Origin: Amphiura filiformis
Taxonomy: Eukaryota; Echinodermata; Ophiuroidea; Amphilepidida; Amphiuridae
NCBI RefSeq assembly: GCF_039555335.1
Contig: NC_092629.1
Span: 2,365,935-2,429,934 of the forward strand
Length of the DNA: 64,000 bases
Reading direction: 5' to 3'
Shown here piece after piece: positions 34,401-43,300 of this stretch (position 1 is its first letter; each line of letters begins with the position of its first letter). A model generated the notes under the pieces. It did no database searches, was not told the DNA's origin, and saw only the letters and a program-made list of their open reading frames with translations. Position numbers and translations under genes: made by a program.

Positions 34401-36774
34401 GCATTCCAAATCTAGTCATATTCGCTGAATCATGTAGGTATCCCAGGCAAACCTTAGTTAACACATTTGCTAGTCAGCGAAATTCGCCGAGACCGGGGCC
34501 CAAACACAATGCATATTTTCATAGAAATTTGAATTTTTTTTCGAGAATAGGTCGGTGAAGGAAATCTACATAAATATGTAGCTATACTTCACTTGACCCA
34601 AATATATGATTTTTTATGGTGATAATCAAGTCGCACATGGAATTATAGCTAGGGATTTTAATAGCAGTTCAAAAAAAAGCTGCTATCGCCATGAGTCTAA
34701 GATCTAGAAACACCCCCGAAATGCCGTTTTGCGGAATTTTGCTAGCTGAATCTTTTTGATGAAAGTCAGTCTTTGACAAGATGTAACTTTGCTACGGAAA
34801 GTGCTATGAAAAAAAGGTTTTCAGTTTTGGCTTTGTTTACTCAAGGTCATGTGTCATATGGTGGGGCACATTTGCGTTACAGGCACTGATTTTGATAATT
34901 TGTCCTCATTTTCACTTTTAAAATTAATACATGTCTAAAACTATACATCTCACACCAACAAAACTATACATTTTCGGAAAGCTTATGTTTCAAGGAATCC
35001 ATCAATGCAAAATTGATGTTGGTATACAGGGTGTGTAAGAAAATATATAGGGTGATACCATGAAAAAAATTAATTTTACTAGTAAATTGATAATTTATTG
35101 CATTTGCTACTGATATGGAATACCTCTAATGTAATCTAATTTTGTGGTAGGCAACACTATGAGCTTTAATAAAATGTATACTTTTGCTATGTTATGATTG
35201 ACCAAAGTGGTGATACAGGGTGTGAAAATGTACGTAACTTTGCGCACAAAATGGTGATTACATTTTTGAAAATATTTTCTTTAGAGTGTATCCTACATTT
35301 ATCTTAACTGCATATTTAGATTCCTGGGGTAAAATGCTTTCCAAAAATGTATACTTTTCCTATCTTAGGATGTATAATTCTCAAGATAAACAATTTTTTA
35401 AGCCAAAAGCGCGTGTTGTGACTGAAAATCTTGGCATTTGTGTGTAGTCAATAGGGAAAAATTGTGGGTCTTGTGACTTGCGGTTCTCAGTGAGTACTTG
35501 TGAACATGAAATAGATCAAACTAATAGTTGAATATGAATAATGAATGAACAAGCTTTGATTTGAGATATGATTTACATGAATAGCACAGAATTTGGCAAT
35601 GATAAAATTTAAAAATCAAAAAGATATTATGTTTCCACAATATTTCTCATAGAGATTGCATATACTCCTCCACCGCTTATCCTCCACCGCTTATCCTCCA
35701 GGTTTATCCTCGTTAACATTTTAATATTTTTCACAAATTAAATAAATGATAATTTCAAATTGTGAAACATATTTGAAAAGTAGAATAATCAAGCTGTATA
35801 GTGAGCCCAAACTTAATGCAATTGGACAAAGAATAGCTCTGTACCAACAAGTGAAATCTGAAAGAGGAGAGAAAAATGTAACGCCTCCCACTATTTTGGG
35901 GTCCCACCATATGACACGTTGATATATAAAATGATGCAGTTTGATGGCAAATTTGAATTCACCTAGCATAGGCCTACCTAAATCATGACACCTTGTAAAG
36001 CAATTGGAAGTTTAGAAGTAAACACAGCTGATCATGACAAGCAATTGCATCAAAAATGTTGCTAAAATTGCACTAAATTTTGGACTGTTCAAAGGACTTA
36101 GGCGATCTTTACTCAAAAGATACAATTGACTCATCAAAATAACTTTCATATCCAAATTTCAACAATTAACAAAATAATGACAATGCTGTGATTGCAGGAA
36201 ACTCAAACATACCTGCTACACTACCAGCTGATGGTACATCTCCATACTCCATTCCCATTCCTGCTAGAGTCCCAATCTCCAAGAAATCATTCTCATAATC
36301 ATCAAGAAGCATACGTAGCCTATCTCGTACAAAAACCTTCTTGTTGCGTTCCACATGCGTCTTCATCCCTTTTTCACCGCCGCCTAATTCAATGTACTTT
36401 ACCAGGTGCTCAACCCTTTCTTCAAGCTCTTTACAATGTTCATGATTACTTTTGAATGTTTCTGATGATGTATCTACATCTCCGTCTAGTACTTTGAAAG
36501 CTGCCGTAGTCTTATGTTTCTGGCATGCCAGCAAAGGCGACCTATTTTTAAGCTTACTGTTCATGTGAGTTCTTCCGCTTTGTCCTTGTAATTGAGATAA
36601 TCTGCTATTGGCAGGTAACATATGAGAGAAGTCACGAACCTGTTCATTTTGAATTCTAATGCAATTGTTACCATATAAACTTTGTGGAGTGAATTTACTT
36701 GACTGCCTATAGCATTTTGTATGTTGAGCTACTCTGATTTTTTGCAATATTCTACTCGCCATTTTGTGGAACAA
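19204..36774 (-). CDS. MCCC2: MCCC2-like acyl-CoA carboxyltransferase, divergent, last exon missing
   Basis: Nine exons read leftward: 36774-36213, 32679-32501, 29442-29362, 28814-28636, 22755-22566, 21534-21443, 20860-20682, 19855-19650, 19404-19204. All join in phase to give 623 codons. The family is the beta (carboxyltransferase) subunit of biotin-dependent 3-methylcrotonyl-CoA carboxylase, a mitochondrial enzyme of leucine breakdown. The basic N-terminus without acidic residues fits a presequence. The first half is well conserved: GGGEK (131-135), [30 protein letters not shown] (from 280), GPPLV. The second half is not: NTTADESL (467-474) stands where NITGFMVG is usual, with about eight extra residues before AKM, and GILKPEEA stands near the usual VMGGEQAA. 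The C-terminal exon (about 20-25 residues) was not found below 19204. Seen: exons and motifs. Inferred: a divergent paralog with altered or no carboxyltransferase activity. Confidence 0.85.
19550..19635. mobile_element. family-A MITE fragment
   Basis: The right half is seen as 'gtgggagattaaggtcatg' and 'ttcaactaaaatagc', with a long C run at 19580-19590. It lies in intron 8 of the MCCC2-like gene. Confidence 0.55.
19650..19855 (-). CDS. MCCC2: MCCC2-like exon 8
   Basis: 206 bp, completing Gly488 and adding 68 codons (acceptor cttacag, donor GTGCAG|gtaatt). Encodes [16 protein letters not shown], then [14 protein letters not shown] (514 on) and [18 protein letters not shown]. The GGSFGA and MCGR motifs are family hallmarks; the ILKPEE segment is unusual. 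Confidence 0.9.
19905..20005 (-). pseudogene. partial decayed copy of MCCC2-like exon 8
   Basis: The minus strand encodes [20 protein letters not shown], then VITVGSF, a clear copy of the first third of exon 8. It lies 147 bp upstream of the real exon in gene direction. After VGSF the match stops. It has no acceptor and would add a frame that ends in non-homologous sequence. Confidence 0.8.
20040..20152. mobile_element. family-B palindromic MITE, copy 1
   Basis: Shares 'gtgagcatttgaaatggaaa' and 'ttatccaaccatactgaaat' with 20563-20672. 'actccctctgtggaagac' faces 'atccacagggagagt'. Direct repeats of this element lie on both sides of exon 7's donor region. Confidence 0.7.
20400..20525. mobile_element. 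family-B palindromic MITE
   Basis: 'ccctgtgtaagatttaag' faces 'aagtcttccacagaggga', with 'tttttcaaatggaatt' on the right. Confidence 0.5.
20563..20672. mobile_element. family-B palindromic MITE, copy 2
   Basis: Nearly identical to 20040-20152 in the same orientation, 523 bp away. It ends 10 bp before exon 7 of the MCCC2-like gene (plus-strand view), so it abuts the splice donor. Confidence 0.7.
20682..20860 (-). CDS. MCCC2: MCCC2-like exon 7
   Basis: 179 bp (acceptor ttaacag, donor ACGATGG|gtaaga), phases 2 to 1. Encodes [28 protein letters not shown] (447-466), then NTTADESL and an acidic segment to MG488. The conserved part matches the family well; the loop after FLQN is where the canonical glycine-rich motif is absent. 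Confidence 0.9.
20938..21130. repeat. interspersed repeat shared with 62985-63180
   Basis: 'atggtgcaaagttattattg' type sequence, followed by 'tcatt', 'acaaatttgtttcaagaaaa' and 'taacatt', aligns with the flank of the 49-bp array at the right end of the window. It lies in intron 6. Confidence 0.6.
21443..21534 (-). CDS. MCCC2: MCCC2-like exon 6
   Basis: 92 bp, phases 0 to 2 (acceptor gattag, donor CAAGG|gtaagt). Encodes [15 protein letters not shown], then [13 protein letters not shown], close to the family's RIVDGSRF.EFK..YG..LVTGFA block. Confidence 0.9.
21747..21918. mobile_element. family-A palindromic MITE
   Basis: 'gctattccacttgaaatcc' faces 'ggatttcaactggaatatagc', inner 'ggaagatatggcctt' faces 'aaggtcatgtcttcc'. 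Intron 5 of the MCCC2-like gene. Confidence 0.8.
22150..22490. mobile_element. foldback element with GC-rich flank, copy 1
   Basis: Arms 'gagaataaatgataggaatt' and 'aattcctatcgtttattctc' bound an inner palindrome around 'aggtccaatag' and 'atattggacctg' (22293-22490). Left of it, 22150-22290 is CpG-richer sequence related to the flank of the inverted copy at 44215-44520. Same family, opposite orientation. Confidence 0.7.
22566..22755 (-). CDS. MCCC2: MCCC2-like exon 5
   Basis: 190 bp, phases 2 to 0 (acceptor cacacag, donor AGAAAG|gtaata). Encodes [20 protein letters not shown], then a variable region with [12 protein letters not shown] and ending ECVRK. Confidence 0.9.
23008..23070. mobile_element. 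family-A MITE fragment
   Basis: Left half only: 'gggctattccagttgaaatc' followed by 'tatggaagacatg'. Confidence 0.65.
23521..24222. repeat. pair of about 90-bp direct repeats
   Basis: 23525-23622 and 24133-24222 share 'gtagcaattagcacctcttg' and 'agttttccgataaaatcaat' and 'agtggcaccagtcgcggtac' almost without change, 610 bp apart. The sequence between (23623-24132) shows no TIRs or coding frame. Intron 4 of the MCCC2-like gene. Confidence 0.75.
25905..26300 (+). repeat. interspersed repeat, 'CAATGACCCC' family, copy 2
   Basis: Matches 14240-14745 over repeated 'cacccaatgaccccc' and T-rich blocks in the same order. The two open frames over it (both strands) are products of this simple sequence. 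Confidence 0.65.
26711..26868. repeat. 78-bp tandem duplication
   Basis: The unit from 'tgtgtgaact' to 'gcgaatgcaa' (26711) repeats at 26789 with few changes ('attaggatagagttgtaaac' is shared). Intron 4 of the MCCC2-like gene. Confidence 0.85.
26869..28635. other. intronic sequence, no further gene seen
   Basis: Intron 4 of the MCCC2-like gene, AT-rich. A SINE-like block near 28400-28560 has 'cctgtgcacgttaaagtgtc', a motif seen in some invertebrate interspersed repeats, but no clear ends. Confidence 0.35.
28636..28814 (-). CDS. MCCC2: MCCC2-like exon 4
   Basis: 179 bp, phases 0 to 2 (acceptor attatag, donor TGCAA|gtaagt). Encodes [16 protein letters not shown], then [16 protein letters not shown] and [10 protein letters not shown]. 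This is the most conserved part and forms the N-terminal crotonase-like CoA-binding core in the family. Confidence 0.95.
28846..28893 (-). pseudogene. partial decayed copy of MCCC2-like exon 4
   Basis: The minus strand reads [12 protein letters not shown], copying [10 protein letters not shown] of exon 4, 102 bp upstream of it in gene direction. Plus-strand identity is 'agtctcat..gcca.agctgg' and 'gacata'. A C run follows. Confidence 0.7.
29135..29330. mobile_element. family-B palindromic MITE
   Basis: 'actccccctgtggaagatat' faces 'cttcaacagggggagtat', with outer 'ccatttgaaatgc' and 'gatttgacatggaatagc'. It ends about 30 bp from exon 3. Confidence 0.7.
29362..29442 (-). CDS. MCCC2: MCCC2-like exon 3
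   Basis: Exactly 27 codons, phase 0 at both ends (acceptor tttcag, donor CCTCAG|gtaaga). Encodes [19 protein letters not shown], matching the family's FPD..H.GR.FYN.A.MS block. Confidence 0.95.
30066..30283. mobile_element. hAT MITE with 8-bp TSD
   Basis: Ends CAGTGTCCGAAATAAG and CTTATTTCGAACACTG bound 218 bp. Both sides carry ATAAAAGT (30058-30065 and 30284-30291), an exact 8-bp target-site duplication as made by hAT transposases. Intron 2 of the MCCC2-like gene. Confidence 0.9.
30652..31811. mobile_element. 1.15-kb foldback element with long TIRs
   Basis: The arms of about 130 bp include 'catttcaaacggtaggtctc' and 'gagacctaccgtttgaaatg', and 'cgacaaggagttgagacc' facing 'ctactccttgtcgtt'. 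A second, inner palindrome surrounds 'gtggtgtcaagccatcttca' and 'tgaagatggcttgacaccac'. No transposase frame. Confidence 0.75.
31956..32203. mobile_element. hAT MITE with 8-bp TSD
   Basis: 13-bp perfect TIRs CAGGGTTGCCAAA / TTTGGCAACCCTG. TSD CCTTCAAT at 31948-31955 and 32204-32211. The 248-bp body has an internal direct duplication ('cctgtcccatagaaa.caat' twice, about 70 bp apart). Confidence 0.95.
32220..32474. mobile_element. TIR element in the same family-A MITE
   Basis: TATAGACCACTTG at 32220-32232 is mirrored exactly by CAAGTGGTCTATA at 32462-32474. The target is probably TA or TATA. About 255 bp, non-coding, relatively CpG-rich. Confidence 0.75.
32501..32679 (-). CDS. MCCC2: MCCC2-like exon 2
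   Basis: 179 bp, phases 1 to 0 (acceptor cactag, donor TTACAG|gtaaat). Encodes [32 protein letters not shown] and [17 protein letters not shown]. The nested transposon cluster begins about 10 bp past its donor. Confidence 0.95.
33893..34130. repeat. polypyrimidine tract
   Basis: About 240 bp of nearly pure C/T on the + strand with CTCT and CCCC runs. Long tracts of this kind can form triplex DNA. Intron 1 of the MCCC2-like gene. Confidence 0.8.
34845..35918 (+). mobile_element. 1.07-kb TIR element, copy 1
   Basis: Starts GGTCATGTGTCATATGGTGG and ends 'ggtcccaccatatgacac'. It aligns along its whole length with 39053-40106 in the same orientation. No transposase frame. It lies about 0.3 kb from MCCC2-like exon 1. 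Confidence 0.8.
36213..36774 (-). CDS. MCCC2: MCCC2-like exon 1 with start codon
   Basis: 187 codons plus one base (donor GTAGCAG|gtatgt). ATG at 36774; a second in-frame ATG at 36762 (MASRILQ) is an alternative start. Residues 1-110 are poorly conserved and longer than in the human protein, with a basic, acid-free N-terminus. Conservation begins near [20 protein letters not shown]. Confidence 0.85.
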
Positions 36775-37152
36775 GCAGAGAGCAGTGCAAACTTCAAAAC
36801 CTGAATCAGACCTTTCCGGAGAGTGTCAGCTATCGTCTTCTTATCACGTGGATCATATGGATGCCTAGATATCAAACTAATGTGGAATTTAAAGCTTCAA
36901 AGTACTGCTGTGTTTGCCAGCAGCAACAATAACACCGCCCTTTAACCTTTGACCCAAAATAACCATTAACTCACAATGAACTGTGCGATTAAAGTAAATT
37001 TATGCGATCTGATTGGTCAATTTTCTGGGTCACGGTCATTTTCACATAAATAATTGTGAAAATAAGCAATGGACAGCACGTGTGCCTGATAGCAGCCGAC
37101 AGCAGGACAAGTGAAGCTTTCTGTTGTTTTTTGTGGTCATTTTCTCCTGAAG
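36775..37152. promoter_or_regulatory. shared head-to-head promoter region
   Basis: 378 bp separate the start codons of the MCCC2-like gene (-) and OGFOD1 (+). It contains a palindromic E-box CACGTG (36845-36850) and a reverse CCAAT box (GATTGG near 37012). No TATA box is evident. Both genes must be transcribed outward from here, so a bidirectional promoter is inferred. Confidence 0.6.
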
Positions 37153-37330
37153 ATGAGTAGCAAAAGGGATGTTGAAGATAAGGTGGAAGAGAAAGATACA
37201 CCAAGAAAAAAGAGGAGTAAATCTGATAGAAATCGTGCAGCTCCTGCCGATGTCAATTCCACGTATACAACAGAGGAATTCAAGAAAGTGTTTGGTGAAG
37301 CTTTTAGAAAACACAAGGAATTTCAACATG
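37153..37330 (+). CDS. OGFOD1: OGFOD1 exon 1
   Basis: 59 codons plus one base (donor CAACATG|gtaaac). Charged N-terminus with DTPRKKRSK and helical [16 protein letters not shown], aligned to the family's N-terminal helix. Confidence 0.9.
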
Positions 37331-40300
37331 GTAAACAGCTCTGTTGTCTTTGTGATGTGGTTTTATTCTGTAGTACAACAAGTTATAATAATTTAGATTA
37401 AAAATCAATGCTTATTTATTCGCTGTACAATGATGTATATGTGATTATGCCATGCATGTGTACTATTCAGTGTAGTTTTATTTGAGTTTGCTCACTAACG
37501 CTGACCGTGACGCGGTGTACTGCTCACCCGTACCCCTAGTGCCGTACTATTACGCTATGTTTTAGATTTGAGAAGGATGTCGGTATTTACATCCGCTGTT
37601 TTACACGTTATTTTCACCCTTTTATGACCGTCTAAAATTCCCTTTGTGAACCTATACGTATTAACAACTTACTTCTCACTCTATTGCAATACTTCAGGTT
37701 TCTCGATGTGCACTGAAAAAAGTGAAATTTCTTGGCCCTTTCTTGCGAGTCAGTTGGAGAGTTCCATACCCACGTTGTCCTGTCAAAATTGATCATGGTT
37801 GACCCGGTATGACCTGTGTCATCTTGCAAAGGATATGGTTCATTCCATTATTTCTTGAGGGAAATTCCAGGGAAATTCCACCCGCGTCACCAGGCGGTGA
37901 TGGAAGCGATATCGCTAATTTTGAGGTCGCCATTGGATTAACACATATTCATGAAATCTTCATAAACAATTCTAAATTTGTTATGTGGTGTCAAAGCAAA
38001 ATTATCTTACTCTAAAACCGTCGAGGTACGACCGTGTACCACACTGCAAGTATGTTAATTTTCCATTTGTAATTGCTAACGGTGTATTTTGAACGGGGCT
38101 GTCAGCCATGTATATTCGCCAGCCTCGTACGTCACGTGTTGCGCTTCATATGCCGCCTGATGAAATGGTCAGCACGTCCATCAATGTGATAGAAAACACC
38201 CCTATTTGAGAAATGGATGATCAATATGCATTACGTATGAGGTCAACTCAATCAATTAACCTTTAAGGTCAGCCATTTTGCATTTAAAAATAAACAGGCA
38301 AGACACGACGAGATTGTGCTCAAGGCGTGACTACAAATTGGGTTTTTAACGAATGCAGAACGGCTTTTTACGTCGATTGCACACCCAAACCTTGTACTGT
38401 ATACAAGCAACAATTTGGAGAGCTCATATATGCAGGTGAGACAAATTAAACTCAAAAGTGACATCAATAACACCATGCACAAACGCAGTAGGAACACTTC
38501 AGTCGATTTTATAGTATGTATAATCGACTGAATATTCGGTCTACCGTACCCCGACGGCCGACACGCTGCTAGTCCGACACGCCGCTAGTCGGACTACACA
38601 ACAAAAAGGTGCACCAGTCCGAAAATGAAAAACATGGCTGCGCTACAATATGCGGTAATAAAAAAAAAAGCATGCGCTGGTCCAAAAATGAAACCACTGC
38701 ACTGCAACAGTCCGACACGCTGCTAATCCGAATCTAAAATTCACTGCACTCGTCTGAATCTAAAAAACACTTCTTTAAATACAACACTTCGCTAGTCGGA
38801 AACTGAAAACCAGGGAGCATAGCGCTAGTCCAAAACTGAAAACCACAACGCTAGTCCGAATCGGAAAAACACTGCGATAGTCCGAATCAGAAAAACACTG
38901 TGCTAGTCTGAATATCGGACTACACTAGCGCAGTGTTTCCCAAATTCACACTAGCGCAATAACGGCAATATTGTTTTCAGTTTCGGACTAGCGCAGTGTT
39001 ATTTTAGATTTTGATTAGCGCAGTCGTCGGAATGAAGGAGTGTTTTCCAGATGGTCATGTGTCATATGGTGGGGCACATTTGCGTTACAAGCACTGATTT
39101 GTCCTCCTTTTCACTTAAATTGTTACATCTCTAAAACTATACATCTCACATCAACAAAACTATACATTTTTGGAAAGCTTATGTTCCAAGGAATCCAATT
39201 ATGCAAAAATGAAGTTGGTATACAGGGTGCATAAGAAAATATATAGGGTGATATCATGAAAAAAATTAATTTTAATAGTGAATTCATAATTTATTGCATT
39301 TGCTACTGATATGGAATATCTCAAATGTAATCTAATTTTGTGGCAGGAAACACTATGAGGTTAAATAAAATGTATACTTTGCCATGTTATGATTGACCAA
39401 AGTGGTGATACAGGGTGTGAAAATATACGTAACTTCATGCACAAAATGTTGATTACATTTTTGAAGATATTTTCTTTAGAGTGTATCCTACATTTATTTT
39501 AACTGCATATTTGGATTCCTTGGGTAAAAAGCTTTCCAAAAATGTATAATTTTCCTATCTTAGGGTGTATAATTCTCAAGATACAACAATTGAAAGCCAA
39601 AACGCATGTCGTGACTGAAAATCTTGGCATTTGTGTGTAAGTGAATAGGAAAAAATTGAGGTTCTTGTGACTTGCAGTTCTCAGTGAATACTTGTTTTAA
39701 AACACGATTAGATAAAATTAATAGCTGAATATGAATAATGAATGATCAAGCTTTCATTTGAGGTATGATTTGCAAGTATAGCACACAATTTGGCAATGAT
39801 ATTTAAAATTCAAAAGGATGCCATGTCTTCCATAGAGAATGCACATACTCCACTACCGCTTATCCACTACCGCTTATCCACCAGGTTTATCTTCGTTAAC
39901 ATTTTGGTATTTTTTCCTAATTAAACAAATTGGCATTCCAAATTGAGAAACATATTTGAAAATTAGAATAATCAGGCTGCACAATGAGCCCAAACTTGAT
40001 GCAATTGGACCAAGAATAGCCCTGTGACAACAAGTTAAATCTGAAAGAGGAGAGAAAAATGTAACGTCACCAGGTATTTTATGGTCCCACCATAAGACAC
40101 ATGACCAGATTCGGTACTCTAGTTTTGGACAAGCGTACCGTAGCGCAGTGGTTTTCATTTTCAGACTTGGTACTTGGTAGTGCTTCCTCTTAAATACTCC
40201 AAAAAGAGTTTTAACTGACTAGTGGCGTGTCGGAATTGACTGTCATTTTTCATGCACCAAATGCATATAACTTTGGCTTGAGCCCATTTTGAGGAAAAAA

Positions 40301-43300
40301 ATCAAAGAGTGCATGTGTGTAAATGTTGTTTTCTGAATCGACCCCTGGTGTTAGGCTATACATGCTATAGCGCTAGCCTACACTACAGACATGACAGAGT
40401 TGATGATATGCCAACATGCGGTTTATACTCGAAGAAGTCTAGCCACAAATTTGATTTATACCTGACGTGATGCGGGATAGGCCAAATGCAATTCTAACCT
40501 ACATTGTACAATGTAGATGAGTCCACTACATTCTGAATCTAGTAGAGTAATCGCTGAAGCATGACACAGTGTAAAATAATGGAAGTTCAGAAGTAAACAT
40601 AGCCAATCACAACGTGTGATCGCATGACCCGGGGCATGACCACATCAAAACTGTTGCTAAAATTGCACTTCATCTAAAATTTAGACTGTTCAAAATAGAT
40701 AGCATAAAAAATGATATTGTGTGCAAATTCGAAGCAAGTTCTTGAGTAAATATTTAGTCGTGATCGGCTGTATTTACATGCCATGATAGCTTTGCATTTC
40801 ATTTGAGGCTACAAATTGTAGGGGAGATTGGGTTAGTTGGAATGCGGGGTAGGTTGAAACATTGTATTTTTTAAAAAACACAAAAAATTAATTTGGTAAA
40901 ATACTGGCACCTAGTAATAGGTATTAGTAAGGGTCATCTACCAAATTAGCAACAGCACTGATGCCCCACCAGTGTTGGCTTGGGAAAGGAATATCTGTTT
41001 TTGACTTACTGACTAATTTTATACCCCTCGGAAAAGATCGTTATCTCCATGTTATTTGAAGATTCAGGGGATTATTTTTTGAGTATCATAAGCACTAGTA
41101 TAAGTCCCAGAATAATGTTAAATAAAAGTTTTATTGTATTTCTTCTTTTGTGTAATGAACTTTGAAATGTAAAAATAGGCATCGGGGTTAGTTGAAACTT
41201 TTGAGGTGGGGTTAGTTGACACATGAAAATCACATAGAAAAATATGGTTAAAAATTTGACTTTTTAAAAATTTGTAACATGTTTACCATTTCTTCAATAT
41301 TGCTTTAAGGGGGTACTACACCCCTGTCCAATTTTGCACCTATTTTTGCAATTTTCTCAAAATTATAGCACATTGGTGACAAGTAAGATATGTATATTAT
41401 AGGGGCAAGGACTACAACTACTGTACTGAAAATACAGCAACACAAAGCAAGTAGTTATTGATTTATTGATCAAATATTGGGTTTCCCTCATTTTTGACTG
41501 TAACTCCACAACTGTTGGCTGTGCTGAAATAAAATTTCCAGTGCAGTAGTTGTAGTCCTTGCCCCTATAATATACATATCTTATTTGTCCCCAATGCGCC
41601 ATAATTTTTGAGAAAAATGCAAAAATAGGCACAAAATTGGGCAGGGGTGTAGTACCCCCTTAATATGGTTAAAAAGCAATAATGCAAGCAAAAAGTGCAC
41701 ACAGAAAGTACATTTTATAACATTTTAGGCTTCTCATATTTTGGTCCATGGTGACACTCGTCACCTTGTGTCCAAAGTATTGACCCGCACTCCCACATAT
41801 TTATTTATTCATTTTTTCACACTGATTGTATGTTAAACGGTGCCTTCAAGGGAAGTATTAATAACCCTAACAACACAATAATAATAATTTTGAAATTTTT
41901 ACAAGCCATGTTTCAACTAACCCCACCCTATGTTTCAACTTACCCCAGGGGTGGGGTTAGTTGAAACACTTTTTTTCAAATTTTCAAATTGGATTATATG
42001 AATAATCATAAGCAGGTCCAATAAAGTTTAAGGCTGTATATGTAGCATGTATGTATATGTTAATACTGATATGGTTAGTGTTTCTTGAAAGTAATCGGTT
42101 TGCGTTAAAAAGACGATTTTGTGAAAAAATGTTTCAACTAACCCCAATCTCCCCTAGAGTTCCAAGCTTTCGAAATCTATTGAAATCGGTGAAGCATGAC
42201 ACCTGCCTGACCAGTAAAGGAATAGAAGTTCTAAAAGTTGCCTAATGCAAATAGAAACTTCTGATTCATTTCCATTTTTTAGCATAATACTTACAAATCC
42301 TTGAAAAAAAAACCCAAATACAATGTACCGTTTCAGCAAACAGTTTAATATACTATGCAATAAAGTATACTACTAATAGGGGGGTCACATCATTCTTTTA
42401 TCTACAATATAAATGTTTGGCATTAAGTTTTTCAGAAGCATCTTGCAAAATGATGAAGATAGCAATTTAAATGGTTCAAATTGGATAAAGCGTTTTGAGT
42501 TACGCCAATTTAAAAGTTCGAAAAATGGCTGTTTTTCAGCATGATTTTGATAAAACGCATGTTTTCGACAATATGGCATGTTTGAAGACTAAAAAATCAA
42601 AATTATATGCTTCCTATGTCCGATTTTCACTTAAAGTTGCTGTATAACTGAGTCTTTCAACATAGATATGTCAAGAGGTACATCATTTGCTTCAGTTTTT
42701 GAAAAAGATTACTCCAAATATGGACTAAAACACCAAAATCAAGGATCGTCGCACTCTCATTTTAACCCCTTGCAGAATAAAATTGCAGATTACGACAATC
42801 TCAGATTAAAAATATGAATTGTGAATGGCTGCATTTACACTAAGCCAACTCTAACCCTTGGGTTGAAACACAAAAACAACAACAAAAGCTTCATGTGCAT
42901 CAAAATATTGTGAGAAATTGCCTCCAAAGTGGGAAAAATCTAGAAAATCAAGGAAATTGCCGCTCAATGTAAAAAAGTGCTACAGAATGAAACAGCAAAG
43001 TTACGGACACCCTCGGAATAAAAATATCAACTTTGTACATCCATATTCAAGGTAAAACAACTCTAGGACTTCAAGTTGGACCACTGCAGTAGATAAAAAC
43101 AACAAGTTGGTCATAATATGTTGATAACTACACTCCAGAAATGGAAAAATATGAAAACTTCACAAGTAAGGTCAACAATTTCTATGGGAAAATACACAGG
43201 AAAATGGCCAAAAACAAATGTTTCAATATATTGCCATTTTTAACCCAACATCCTAGAAATTTCTTGTTTACGTCAAAAGAAAGATATTTTTGTGGAGATT

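Noticed and set aside
34845-40106. Two 1-kb direct repeats as LTRs of a retrotransposon
   Set aside because: The repeats end in inverted repeats and not TG..CA, and the DNA between them holds first exons of two host genes, not gag or pol.
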